From assembly GCF_002775205.1 (NCBI RefSeq), contig NC_036450.1, positions 12,233,479 to 12,297,478 of the forward strand: a stretch of DNA of 64,000 bases, read 5' to 3'. Position numbers and translations under genes: made by a program. The notes beneath the pieces are model-generated. The model was not told where the DNA came from. It was given only the letters and a program-made list of their open reading frames with translations, and did not search any database. This document shows, piece by piece, positions 10,601 to 20,865 of this stretch (the first letter of the stretch is position 1; every line of letters begins with the position of its first letter). This stretch comes from Xiphophorus maculatus. Lineage: Eukaryota > Chordata > Actinopteri > Cyprinodontiformes > Poeciliidae.

Positions 10601-13600
10601 TGGCAACATTATACTGTCCAAAAATGATCAATTTGTAAAGAAAGATGAAGTCACGTATGTCCCAGTTAAGGTTTTCAGTCCCTGATACCAACCCAAGTCA
10701 TTTAGGAAAGGCATTTATTGATGCCAAGTCCCGGTCGGATACTTTGTTAGAAATAAAGCTGGTGTTTGAAAATTGGTTGGGGGGATTATGGTTGTGTATG
10801 AAAAGCAAATTCAGCACTGATATTTTTGTGCTAAACTCTTTCAGAGATCCACCAACCATTGCAAGAAAAACACTTTCCTTAGCAAAATACAATATTGAAT
10901 AAATACAGGAAGTGTGGATGTATTTTAGCAGCTCACTGCAGCATCAAGAAATATAAGCTCAAACCATTTCAGTTAAGAAAAAGCAAGACAGCAACTTGGA
11001 GCTGTTGTATTGCATATGTACAATCTTATCTCAGAAGGACTTGCAGCACACAAGTGCTCTTTGGTTTGATAAGTTCACATTGGTACTCATTGCTTATGTG
11101 TAGGTGCTAGAAGTGGTGATAGTACAGGGGTTGTTTGGTGACTACAACATGGGTCAGCATGGGTCATCCATCCATCCATCCATCCATCCATCCATCCATC
11201 CATCCATCCATCCATCCATCCATCCATCCATCCATCCATCCATCCATCCATCCATCCATCCATCCATCTTGTATTGGTCGTGGGCTGTGGGATTTTTCTC
11301 AGGACTATTACATCCTACCACAGTTTTTTGTTTGTTTTGCAGCTTAGTGAAGAATTGCAGCCTGTATTTAAAATGTCATCACTAAAACTTTTTAATTTGT
11401 TGGTTTGCAATGCTACTACCTGAAAAGAAAATATACTAAAAATCTGACAATATAAATAGCAATATAAATCATTACTAGCAGCATATTGTACAGTGTTTAG
11501 ATTTTGTTAATAAGCATTTGTACATATTTTACTTCACCATATAATTCTGACCACTTAAGTTTCAGATTGCTATACAGTTACTGAATAAAGTATTTGAGAA
11601 AATCGGAATATTCTTCTGTAGAGTAACATCTACTTCTAAGGAAGCATCAGTGTGTGAAACAAGCCAAATCTGAAAAAATAGCTAAGAATTTTCCACATTT
11701 GGGAATGTTAAATGAATTTGTCAACATAGATAAGTTGAGAAAGAAAGTAAAACAAAAAGTGATGCACAGATAAATCTAGAAGAGATGCATAACAGACCAG
11801 TGGAAAAGGGAAGCATCACTTGAGTCTGACTTTCACTTTGGTTCTTTATTTAGCTTTATAACTTGCTGCATTGCTAGAAAATTCTGGAGTGTCTCTCATG
11901 TTTTTAGTGTTTGACCTAAAAGCTCAAACAGTCTGACATTACTGTCTGTGCAGTTCACAGCATGCTTCATATCCTTCCTGTTCTGGAGCCAAGCCAGAAC
12001 AGGAAGAGACAAAAAAAAATAAAGGCTTTGTGGTAAAATCAAAAACAATAACACATTATTTCAATGAGAAATATAAATCTAGGTTTTTTTATGTATGGCA
12101 ATGGCAATGCAATTTCCACTTGAAAGAGGAAGTGTTTCTCAAAATGTTTTTGACGATCTCATGTTTGATTTAGTACCGTACCTTTTGTCATTTTAATTTA
12201 GTGGAATTTCACCAGCATGTGACATTTTGTTTATACTAGTCATGTGAGCATGACTTTGCTTTTTTTTTGTTGAAGTTGAGGACTTCATGAATCTGCCTGG
12301 AATCACCCTGCTTGGTTTTGCCAAAAGGGGAAATTCACAGCTATTTGTGAATGCGTAGGTGCTTTTTTGCTCCAGCGCTTTTCATCCAAACTAACACCCT
12401 CTTCCCTTGTACACTTATTACACACACTTTCAGATAAACGAACAGGCTAATTTGACAAGAAATCCTGTTTGAGTTACGGGTATAGAAATCTCTGGGTGAC
12501 TATATTCAGGAAACGTCAGCAAAAGTCAGATACTTACTTCGTGTAAGTATCGCATTCTGAGCGATACTTACAAGAATATTGTTGTCACACAAAGACTGAA
12601 TGTTAACTATGTAAATAAGAGACGGGAAGAAAAATGAAGTCATAATGCTCTTGTAATAACACCTTAACACTATCATCCAGCATCTTTCCACATTTGTTGG
12701 TGTCACTATAAAAGTGTAAAAATTCTTAAAATAATCTAATTTTTTGCAGTTGAATACGCTCACAAACAAAAACAGTAGAAGAATCCAAACTTTAACTTCA
12801 ATATTGAGTTGGAAGAAAAAAAATCCCAAGTTAAGAAATTTTTTTTTTTTTTAAAGACACTATGGCTTTTTTCTTGCAGCCATTTCTTAATTTCTGTTTA
12901 ACATAAGTACAAGTACTTGTGTTTCCCTCTTTGCTTAGTAGAAAGAGAAATTGGCCCCTTTGTCACATATTTGTACCTCAAAGTAAAAGGGGATCATGTT
13001 ATAGTTCCTAAATACTCTCATCCACATTGCAAAGGAAATGGTTACAGTAAAAATGATTCAGCTACATTTAATTGAAATGTTAAGATTACAAATAAGTGTG
13101 GAAACCAATAACTTTATTAGTTACTTAATGTTTGGATTTTTCCTAAATTTTCATTGTGAGATTATTATAATGCAACAAAAGATAATTTAATCATCTTTAC
13201 TAAGGTTAGCATAAAATCTTTTGAAAAGTGCTGCATTTTGTTCCTAAACTTCAAATTCCAAATTCGTTAAATGTGTTGCAAGAGAAATGAATAGAAAGCA
13301 TACTGTAAAGCATTAATTTAAAGCTAATATGTCTTATTCCAATGTAAATGTGCTGTGTTTTGCTTTTAGAGGCAGACAGACCATCCACTATTCTTTTCTT
13401 TGTATTTGTGCTTTTATATATTTTTTATCTAACATTTTGTATCAACACACTGAATCAAAGGTCCCCTTGTTTTATAGATATCAGAACTCCCAGGACCCAT
13501 AGCTGCCTGGCTGGTGATGTGGAGTCCATGTCTGCAGCTGCCTGTAAGTCTGAACAGCTCCATTCTTCTGTACCGAACAACAACGTTACTATCTCTGAAA

Positions 13601-14912
13601 GCACCATTTAACAGCTACAAAAAAAAGTCAGTTGAAGTCAAATCATTGATATATTAGGCCTCTTCTATGTTTACACTTGTCATGATTAAATTAGTTGGTA
13701 ATTATTAACTCTGGAACTGATTAGCTAAGGTGTTAAATAAGTCCCCTGTTTTCCTGATAATGTTAATTTTCCCTCAGGCCTACAGAAAGACAAAGGAAAC
13801 GAAGTTGAGGAAATAGTTGTTACTGAAGGTAAGACGTGACGCTGAGTTACGATACTGTTGTGTTGTCTGATATCTGTCTCTTGTTGTCCACAGTGATATG
13901 ATCCTCTACTATCATCACTGCCTTTAGGTTCTAGTAAAAGTCTTTAGAATAGAAAGCAACTATCTAAAAAAAAAAAAGAAGAAAGAAATGAAGTTGAAAT
14001 ACTGCGCTAAATGCATAAAATAAAAGAATGCTTACTAATGTAGGAAACTCCATTAGTAAGCTACTAGACAAATTCACCCATTTTAGACACAATAATATAA
14101 AATTATATGTTCAAGAAGGAAGTAAAAGAAGAACATTGTTTCTTTTAACATTCTCTTTCAACGAGTTTGTTTTTTGCTGAACGTCCCACAGAGGAAAATC
14201 TGAGATCGCATCTGAAAGCTCGTTACTCCGAGTTTTATCTCACTACAAAAAAAACGAGACGCCTCTGTGATAGTTTCGCTGCCTTACAGGCTGCAAAACA
14301 AGTGAGTCAGAGACAGTTTTCCAATCCCATTGAAAAAAATAGCAGACTCCTCTTCCTTTTTAATCTCGTTTACTGGAAGCCCAATAATTTGACTGCATGA
14401 AATTAAAACGATTCCAAGGTCAACTGATTCTTTCAACCCATACATTGTAGCTACGCAAGTGCACTAATTTCTTACCCATAGACAAACAATTTCATACTTG
14501 TTAACTCAAACCAATATTTTTTCTGTTAGGTATTTTTTGCAAATTATGCAGATGTTCAAATTTTGCTCATATTTTGCTCATATTTCAATAATTTTTAAGA
14601 ATTTTACTTATATTTTGCTCATCCAGGTGACACAGTTCAAGGACTTCAAAGCATATGAACACACAAGCAGCATATTTTTTTCCGTTGCAATATATGTTAC
14701 TTTTGAGAAATCTGAGGTGTCCCACATGGCTCACTGTTAGGACTTTTCTTTTTTTTCCTACTGGCAGTATTTACATTAGTGTTATGAAACTAAGAGTTTG
14801 GACTGATGCCTTCAGCTAATAATGTTATATGGTTCAGAATTACAGAGCTTCTTTTCATTTTCAGGGAAGGGATGTCAGTGAGACTCCAGGATCTACTCGC
14901 AAATACCGGTGA
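7537..14912 (+). CDS. cd274: PD-1 ligand, PD-L1-like (nine coding exons, 356 residues)
   Basis: PD-L1 is a B7-family surface ligand that engages PD-1 on T cells and restrains them. Joining 7537-7600, 7787-8043, 8748-8844, 9334-9600, 10428-10538, 13478-13543, 13778-13828, 14192-14301 and 14865-14912 gives one open frame. It has a signal peptide (residues 1-21), an IgV domain with C45 and C121 and the DSGTYQC signature, an IgC domain from APYHSVSKQ with C162 and C214, a transmembrane helix (about 240-261) closed by YRRRK, and a 91-residue tail. Landmarks such as FTVEAEH...[15 protein letters not shown] and CQSEGYPQ line up with vertebrate PD-L1. PD-L2 is less likely because the IgV matches PD-L1 better. 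The tail is much longer than the roughly 30 residues of mammalian PD-L1. Confidence 0.85.
7787..8043 (+). CDS. cd274: cd274-like coding exon 2: IgV domain, first part
   Basis: Carries the B-strand cysteine (C45) in VVMGCRF and the RVKLLTDEL strand. Acceptor TTGTCTTGCAG, donor CAG|GTACTT, phase 1 to 0. An intron inside the IgV domain is shared with other fish immune receptors, whereas mammalian PD-L1 has the whole IgV in one exon. Confidence 0.85.
8044..8747 (+). other. cd274: cd274-like intron within the IgV domain, with nested hairpin repeats
   Basis: Begins GTACTT and ends CTTCAAAG. Positions 8100-8320 hold a chain of inverted repeats built from CAATACAA and CAAACACC words, described separately. 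The rest is ordinary AT-rich sequence. Confidence 0.6.
8100..8320 (+). repeat. Chain of nested perfect hairpins
   Basis: Three exact inverted repeats follow one another: 16-bp arms 8168-8183/8194-8209 (10-bp loop), 13-bp arms 8245-8257/8261-8273 (3-bp loop), and 18-bp arms 8273-8290/8293-8310 (2-bp loop). Other pairings compete, for example AAACACCCTG at 8236-8245 with 8256-8265, and CATCTGGTCAATACAA at the left with its complement near 8301-8316. No coding or transposon ends are evident. Confidence 0.9.
8748..8844 (+). CDS. cd274: cd274-like coding exon 3: IgV domain, second part
   Basis: Codes [16 protein letters not shown] and the G strand, with the F-strand cysteine C121. Acceptor TTCAAAG at 8747, donor GGAG|GTAAGA, phase 0 to 1. 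Confidence 0.85.
8845..9333 (+). other. cd274: cd274-like intron between IgV and IgC
   Basis: Runs from GTAAGA to TTCTTTTCTAG. Nothing else is seen in it. Confidence 0.6.
9334..9600 (+). CDS. cd274: cd274-like coding exon 4: IgC domain
   Basis: Codes 89 residues from [10 protein letters not shown] to FHIP, with the cysteine pair C162 (LTCQSEG) and C214 (KYTCNF). Several N-glycosylation sequons are visible (SNTT, CNFT). The TTTTTT threonine run near residues 186-191 is low-complexity. Phase 1 to 1. Confidence 0.85.
9601..10427 (+). other. cd274: cd274-like intron before the membrane exon
   Basis: Runs from GTAAAT to TTACTACAG, with short TTTAGTTTTTATTTAA-type direct repeats around 9970-10020. 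No other gene is seen. Confidence 0.5.
10428..10538 (+). CDS. cd274: cd274-like coding exon 5: stalk and transmembrane helix
   Basis: Codes [11 protein letters not shown], then a hydrophobic helix [20 protein letters not shown], then IYRRRK as stop-transfer. Acceptor CTTACTACAG, donor AAAAG|GTAACT, phase 1 to 1. Confidence 0.85.
10539..13477 (+). other. cd274: cd274-like intron 6, about 2.9 kb
   Basis: Bounded by GTAACT and the acceptor TTGTTTTATAG at 13477. Apart from a tetranucleotide microsatellite at 11165-11268 it holds only AT-rich sequence. An alternative acceptor TTGCTTTTAG at 13369 is also in a usable phase and would add 36 residues with a second hydrophobic run. Confidence 0.5.
11165..11268 (+). 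repeat. (ATCC)n microsatellite
   Basis: About 26 nearly perfect tandem units of CATC/ATCC in the large cd274-like intron. It is likely length-polymorphic. Confidence 0.98.
13478..13543 (+). CDS. cd274: cd274-like coding exon 6: tail part 1
   Basis: Codes residues 266-287, [20 protein letters not shown] plus AA. Acceptor TTTTATAG, donor CCT|GTAAGT, phase 1 to 1. If this donor is skipped the frame stays open to a TAA at 13609-13611, giving a 309-residue isoform. Confidence 0.65.
13778..13828 (+). CDS. cd274: cd274-like coding exon 7: tail part 2
   Basis: Codes [17 protein letters not shown] in the only frame without a stop, and that is the frame dictated by the previous exon. Acceptor TTCCCTCAG, donor GAAG|GTAAGA, phase 1 to 1. 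Confidence 0.65.
14192..14301 (+). CDS. cd274: cd274-like coding exon 8: tail part 3
   Basis: Codes residues 305-341. It contains [14 protein letters not shown], with a YSEF sequence of the YXX-hydrophobic sorting type, and ends LQAAKQ. Acceptor GTCCCACAG, donor CAA|GTGAGT, phase 1 to 0. Confidence 0.65.
14865..14912 (+). CDS. cd274: cd274-like last coding exon: tail end and stop
   Basis: Codes [15 protein letters not shown] and the TGA at 14910-14912. Acceptor CATTTTCAG. The phase-0 entry fits the previous donor. Confidence 0.6.
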   Translation, partial: GRDVSETPGSTRKYR

Positions 14913-15475
14913 AGTCTTGTTACCTGAGGGAGGGACTTCCTGGAAGTGGGAAAACAACCGTAGCTGACATCCTGCTCTCATCTTGGACTAATGCTGCTTC
15001 TATTTTCCTTGATGCCAGCTTTTTGGATCTTCTTATGTATGTCAACTACACCACCTGGAAGGTGACTTGTTCCAGGAAGCAAGAATGCGGCTCTATCTTG
15101 GTGGAAAAGATATCAGCGGAGAAGTTGAGGACTATTCTGTCCCAGTCCAACAAGACTCTGCTGCGATTGGATAAAGAAGGGAGCCACTTTTTCATGAGAC
15201 TTTGAGGAGGTTTTTAAGTGAAAGAGGATCTTATAGAGCATTAGTCACATCCTTTGGATGTGACTGCCCTGTTCTTGAGCAAGATCTGAAGACGAGGGAC
15301 ACTGAAGTGTCAAGAACAATCTACAAAGTACTGAGGACACAGAGGCGTTGAACAAAAAACATGTTGCATTTTTTAAGAAATGATAGTATGTATAGTTTTT
15401 TAAAGCCCAAATATGCTGCAAAGTAAACACATTTTAAATTTATGTGCAATAAATATAGATTTTTGTATTTTTATA
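14913..15475 (+). other. cd274: cd274-like 3' UTR with polyadenylation signal
   Basis: AATAAA stands at 15448-15453, followed by a T-rich and GT-rich stretch (TTTTTGTATTT, TTTGTCTTTGTTGTC) suited to cleavage near 15470. An open frame at 14909-15205, out of frame with the receptor, is described in the findings. Confidence 0.6.
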
Positions 15476-15974
15476 ATTTGTCTTTGTTGTCTACTTAATT
15501 AAAGAGATTACATTTCACACATTGGTTTATTTCAAGAGACGGCTTCTTAACATTTCTCGAAATGCTGCCAGGGGAAATTTGAGCTCCGTCCTTTTGTGCA
15601 ATAGTGAAGACATGCAATATTGGTCTCAGACTCTTTCATTTTTAAAACATTTGATAACTCAAGCATACTTTGAACTCAAGCATACTTTGAGACTTTGTGC
15701 AGGTTTCAGTTCTTTGTACGTGCATGAGAAAAAGAAAGGTCTTGATTTAGATCAGTTGCTGGATTGCAAGCGAAGCAGCAACAGCTTCTCTAATATCAGC
15801 TGAAGATGAGGAAGTGCCATGACTTTACTGGCAAGAGACTGGACTTGTTACAGTAATATTTAGTTTAAAATAAGACAGTTTATTTTGACATCATCTTTTT
15901 CAGAAAAATTAATGGACTTTTTTCTGAGATTATGAGTAATTCAGGGTATTGGCCAAGAAACTTCTGGTTACCAT
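15476..15974. other. Intergenic, no gene seen
   Basis: A 93-codon open frame at 15522-15803 shows no family resemblance that I can name. The phrase CTTTGAACTCAAGCATA is duplicated in tandem near 15658-15690. Confidence 0.4.
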
Positions 15975-16661
15975 TGCTGTAAAAACGTTCATTCCTCTTC
16001 TGCTGTTACATATTTTGTCACATTTCAACCACATAGTTCAATGTTTTATTGGGATTTTATGTGATTGACTAGCTCAAACCTGAAAATTGTGTATTGTATT
16101 CATCTACCAAAGTCTGCAATCTCCTTTAACTACGACTGCAGCGGCAAGTGTTTTGTGCTGTATTGCTACCAGCTTTGCACATGTAAAAACTGAAAGTTGT
16201 GCCCGTTCTTTTTAAAATAGCTCAAGCTCTTGTGTCTTCCACTAAAGCCTCAGGTCTTTTGCAGCCTCTAAGTTTTCTTTTAGGATTGACCTGTCATCAT
16301 CTACATCTTTTCTTTCCCTGCTAAAGAAAAGTATCCCCTCTGTTTAATACTGCCACCACCATGTTTCATTGCTATGACACATCATTGCAATGATGTGTCA
16401 TAGAGATGCGTCATATTATTCTTCCATCTCATTTACCATTTTGCATTTAGACCAAAAAGTTGGCCTTCTTTCTTCTTGCCTCTCTTTTGTGAAGACGCTT
16501 CAAGTTTCTATGAGTAAAACTTTTGCATAACCACTTCACTCCACTTCACAATTAAGCATTTCTTTGTCTTGGTCTATTACATAAAATCCTAATAAAATAT
16601 ATTAAGGCTTGTGGTTAAGACTAGATTTGAGAAGAAGTGTAAAAATGCTTGCGAGGGCACT
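15975..16661. mobile_element. Tc1-like element, internally deleted, with inverted ends
   Basis: The left arm reads ATTGGGATTTTATGTGAT and the right arm ATTACATAAAATCCTAAT, which are inverted copies. Outer phrases (TTTTGTCACATTTCAACCAC; TTGTGGTTAAGAC) also pair. Interior phrases such as CTACCAGCTTTGCACATG are diagnostic of a very common fish Tc1/mariner family, read on the strand opposite to its transposase. At about 690 bp it lacks most of the transposase. Confidence 0.8.
16372..16403. repeat. Perfect 32-bp palindrome
   Basis: CTATGACACATCATTG is followed at once by its exact complement, with no spacer. It lies inside the decayed Tc1-like element. Confidence 0.95.
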
Positions 16662-18880
16662 GCTGCTTTTCATTAACTCTCAGGAGACTAAATGGCTGAA
16701 TCTAAGTTTTAGTATTTTAAGTTGTGTCTGTGTGGACACACCTTAAACTGCTGTAACCGGCAAATATCGTGTTGTTTTCTTTATGAAGCATAAATGGAGA
16801 AGTTAAATACCAACCACAGATAGCGACCCTGAAGTTCCTATGGTTGACATGTGACAGTGACATAAATTTGCACATGTTGTTGCATTTTCATAAGAAATTA
16901 TTAATGCATCAGATAAAAATGCACAGCTGCAGGAGCAGTCAAAGTCAAAGACGAACATGATTGGATGTCAAACCTAATTTGAAAGATTGCAATGGTTATT
17001 AAAGTTTTGTCTTTTGTTACATATGTAAGAGCTTATTGTAAAGTTTAAAGCTTCCACTTCAACTTACAGAGTTTAGAAAATTGTGACGGATTCCTCATGC
17101 ATGGCAGCAAATACTGAATCTGCAGAAAGAATTCACAACCTCTGGTCATTTTACATTTGTCATTAGGCCTTTTTGTTACTGTGACCTAAAACCACAACTT
17201 AAACACATTTCCTGTTCCTGGAACATTGAAATAACAAGCGATTAAGGTTAAGATGATCTTATCTCAAAATGCCTATGGCAAAAAAGAAACTGGACCAGTT
17301 GCTAGAAAGGCAATAGGTTGTACAATCTGTCAGTTTTATTGTTGTGTTTTTTTAGCCCGTTAGTTGGAAAACACTTCCTTGTGCCCTGTTTTTATTTTAT
17401 TCTGTCTGCCTGGATAAATAGGTGAATTCCTTATCCAACCATATGCAATATGAATAATGTCCCTCACTACCTTGCCCCTGCTTGGTTGTTTTTTAAATAG
17501 GATTTCTTCCTGAAAAGACTTTTTGCTCAGCTCCATGAAAAAAGAGACAGGAATTCCTCTGACGTTCATAAAGGAATCGCCAGATTGTTATCAAATCATA
17601 AACTTCAGAAGCCAATATGGGAACTGTGGTAATTTACAGCGACATACTGTAATTTGTCTCAGCAGCCTTGTCAAAAAAACAAAACAAACAAAAAAAATAC
17701 CCACATTTATCATCATTCATTGATAGACCGCTGTGGGATTTGCTATATGTGTCATCCTTATTAAGAAATCTGGGTTCAGGAAGCAATGCATCATTTGGAA
17801 ACTCCCATTACAGTTGGTACTACAGCCCCTTTTGAGTACTGGTATTTTTGAGGAAATCTGCATGTATTTTATGACATCACTTTTGTTCTATCTAACAAAA
17901 GGCAGATAGAACAAGACAGAATCTATAAAATCAAACATATGTGACACAATCATAACTGAGCTGAAAGTTTGCCACACAGTGAGACACGGGAGGAGGAACC
18001 CCCATGACACATTTGTGAACCTTTTGTTTTTCTATATTTTTGGTCAACATTCAGTCTCGCAGCTTTAAAATGAACCTGCTATAAAATGACAGACTTACAA
18101 AATCAGCAGAAGATTAAAATATTATTTTATTTTTTTTATTATTATGTGTCTAAGCATTTTACTAACAACACGGCTAATAAAGTTTACAGTAGAACTGCAT
18201 ATTGTATCATAACATAGTTTCATTTGTATCACAGTGAAGGGAATCTTAATAATGTAAAGTACTAAAGGTGTTGTTGCAATCTTAAAAATTCTGGATTGTG
18301 CAAGAAAGGCTTCCTCTATTTTTTAACTTTGTTTCCCATCATAAAAACCTCAAATCTACTGAATATGAGTTTCGATTGCAACAGTTTCTCCTGATCATTT
18401 GAGAAGCGTTCATCCACTTTTTGAGTTCCCCAATTTTTCAGTACGGAGAAATGATTCCTTCAGACCCTCTGTCCACTCAACTGGACAAAGCATATCTAAA
18501 CAATATAAAAATCTATAATTTCATGACTGTCACTGTCTGGCTTCTGATTCCCCAATGAGGATGAAAATTTGCCTTTTAACTTGATATGAATGCACATCAG
18601 ACAATACAAACACAGCTCTAAAACAGATACACCGTATCTGTCTTCTATTGTGAATATGAAATTATTGTAATCATAACCTAATGAAATTTTTTTCAGTAGA
18701 ATTTTTTGCTCTTTAAAAGGAATATTCAAGATAACTTAAAAATATTTACAATCAATAAATTACAAATAAAAAAAATGTAATGTCAATGTAAAAAGGCGAC
18801 CTTTTTACTAGTTTTCTAGACGCTTGATGCACGGCTTTTTGTTTATACAATCCCATTAATTTTTTTTTATCTTACCTCAG
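16662..18880. other. Intergenic, no gene seen
   Basis: AT-rich spacer with short open frames on both strands. None carries a recognised motif or splice-flanked block. Confidence 0.4.
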
Positions 18881-18884
18881 ACGT

Positions 18885-18897
18885 CCACTAGATGGTG
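18885..18897 (+). promoter_or_regulatory. CTCF-like core motif
   Basis: CCACTAGATGGTG fits the CTCF core CCASYAGRKGGCR except one T in place of C. A single motif match is weak evidence. Confidence 0.25.
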
Positions 18898-19436
18898 CCA
18901 TCTTCTTTTCCATGCAGCCTCTGGGTTTTTCGATTTCTGTGATAATAAAACCATATAGCTTCATTTAAGTCTGTTTGCTACCCTTGAATTAAATAGTTTT
19001 GCAGAAGAAAAAAAAACCATATAAAGAAACAAAAGCATCTGAGTTCACTTTAGCTGTTGTTGGTGTGTTGCAATCTCATTTTGTGGTTTAGCTTAAAGTG
19101 TGCAATAAGGAACCACTGAACAAACTCCAGAAACTGTATACTGAGTATTACAACTAGACTTAACAAGCTAGAAATCTCCTCAATATGAGGGACTTTACAA
19201 AAGTAGCACAAAGTCTTTCTTAAGCGTATTTTTCCGTCAAAAGGGGATAAATGTCAATTGTTATCGTGCCGCTTTTAAAATCTTATCATTTAAACCAAGA
19301 AAAATGATTTTCCCTGAAACTGAATGCTGTTGATGCTTTACTCCATTACCCATCAACCCCATCCTGCCTCCCAACACAGCCACAAACCACACACAACACA
19401 CACTGAATAAGTTTACCCTCCATTCAAACAGCTTGA

Positions 19437-19437
<1 letters not shown>
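18898..19437. other. Intergenic, no gene seen
   Basis: AT-rich; it ends in a CA- and C-rich stretch leading into the poly-C run. Confidence 0.4.

Positions 19438-19478
<41 letters not shown>
19438..19478 (+). repeat. Uninterrupted poly-C run of 41 bases
   Basis: An exact C homopolymer, reading as poly-G on the other strand. Length calls in such runs are prone to sequencing error. Confidence 0.95.
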
Positions 19479-20182
19479 ATTTCCTCTTTCAACGTCAACC
19501 CCTCTGACCAACAAAGTTTCATCAATCTGTAATTAATATTCGAGGGAAAAGAGGAGAGCATCGGGAAGCAATTATTCAATAATGTATGGATGTAAATGCA
19601 CACTCAGTCCACACAAACACACGTACACAAGCACATATACATCACCATGATCGACTCTTCCTCTCCTCAGAGATCAGGTTACTTGCGTTTGATGCAACTA
19701 CACACAAACGGTGGTTTAACTAATTTACACAAATCACATTTTAGCATAATCTTTCATTGTTACAAATCCTATGGTGTCCGTCGTTGGTATTCACAGACTA
19801 CTCAGTGCAACTACATGCTTTCATGTACTCTGCAACATGAAAGCTTGAAGTATCCTAATAACCTGAGAGAAGGTTGTAGAAACAAAAATGTACATAAAAA
19901 TGAAAAACTAAATTGTAAAAGTGGAATATGTACAGTAAATATTCAATAACAAGACTTTGATCTGCACAGCTGACAAGGTATTTCTGGTAAAACCACAATA
20001 TTCAGTATATGATAGCATTTTATACAATGAGCCCACATAAAGAGATGTATTCATATTACATCTCATGTTTCATTATTGTGAAGTTACATATTCAGGATGG
20101 TGTGCAGTTAACGTTCCACCCCACACAATATTTTGCATTTTGGGCAGGAGTTTCTTTTTTAACCAGAAGTTAAAAACTTCTG

Positions 20183-20635
20183 ATGGCTGCTTCTCTGATT
20201 AACTAAATTCATACCTGGCATGTCAGTTTCTGTCTTGGCACATGTGCCATACTGGTTCCTTTCTGAGAGGATTGAACAGAGTGATACTGCAAACATTGAA
20301 TGATTTTTCTTCTAACAACCATGCTTTAAACTTCTCCACAACGTTCTCCCTGGTCTGTCTGCCGTGTTCCTCGATCTTAATGATGCTGTTTGTTCACTCG
20401 TGTTCTCTAACAAACCTCTGAGAGTCACAGAGCAGCTGTATTTATACTGGCATCAGATTACAAACAGGTGTTTTTTATTTACTAATTAGGTGAAGTCTGA
20501 AGGCTGTTTCGTCGCACAGGATTTTATTTAGGGGCATCCCCATAAAAGGGGGCTGAATACAAATGCACAGGTCACTTTTCAGACAATAAGAAAAATGATT
20601 TTAAAAAGGAATGAATACTTTAGCAAGGTATTGTA
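20183..20635. mobile_element. Tc1-like element remnant, one end only
   Basis: Phrases AAACTTCTCCACAACGTTCT, ATGATGCTGTTTGTTCACTC, TGTTCTCTAACAAACCTCTG and ATTTACTAATTAGGTGAAG, then GGGGCTGAATACAAATGCA and ATGAATACTTTAGCAAGGTA, are the end half of the same fish Tc1-like family as the copy at 15975-16661. Its opposite end is missing. Confidence 0.8.
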
Positions 20636-20865
20636 AGTACATTTTATGAAATCAAAAATATTTATTCTCTGTACTTGCTGAAAAGGTTTGAATAAAGGTA
20701 AATAAAAACGGAGGAAGTCTCTGGTCTGATATCCCAACAGTTTTAACCACTAAACTAAACACTTTACCTACAGACAAAGCTATTGTAAATATAGCGGCTA
20801 CATTAAATGATGTATCACAGCTGAGTGACAAGCAGGCCCCAAAGATGCAACACTTTGGTGGTAGG
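20636..20865. other. Intergenic, no gene seen
   Basis: Short AT-rich spacer without open frames of note. Confidence 0.4.

Noticed and set aside
11104-11385. Open frames rich in HPSI repeats
   Set aside because: Translations of the (ATCC)n microsatellite.
13348-13477. Upstream extension of cd274 tail exon 6 using the acceptor at 13369
   Set aside because: Phase fits, but it would insert a second hydrophobic run ([16 protein letters not shown]) after the stop-transfer residues. The acceptor at 13477 gives a normal soluble tail. It remains possible as a rare isoform.
15522-15803. 93-codon plus-strand frame as a separate gene
   Set aside because: No recognisable domain, a small internal tandem duplication, and no promoter or splice context.
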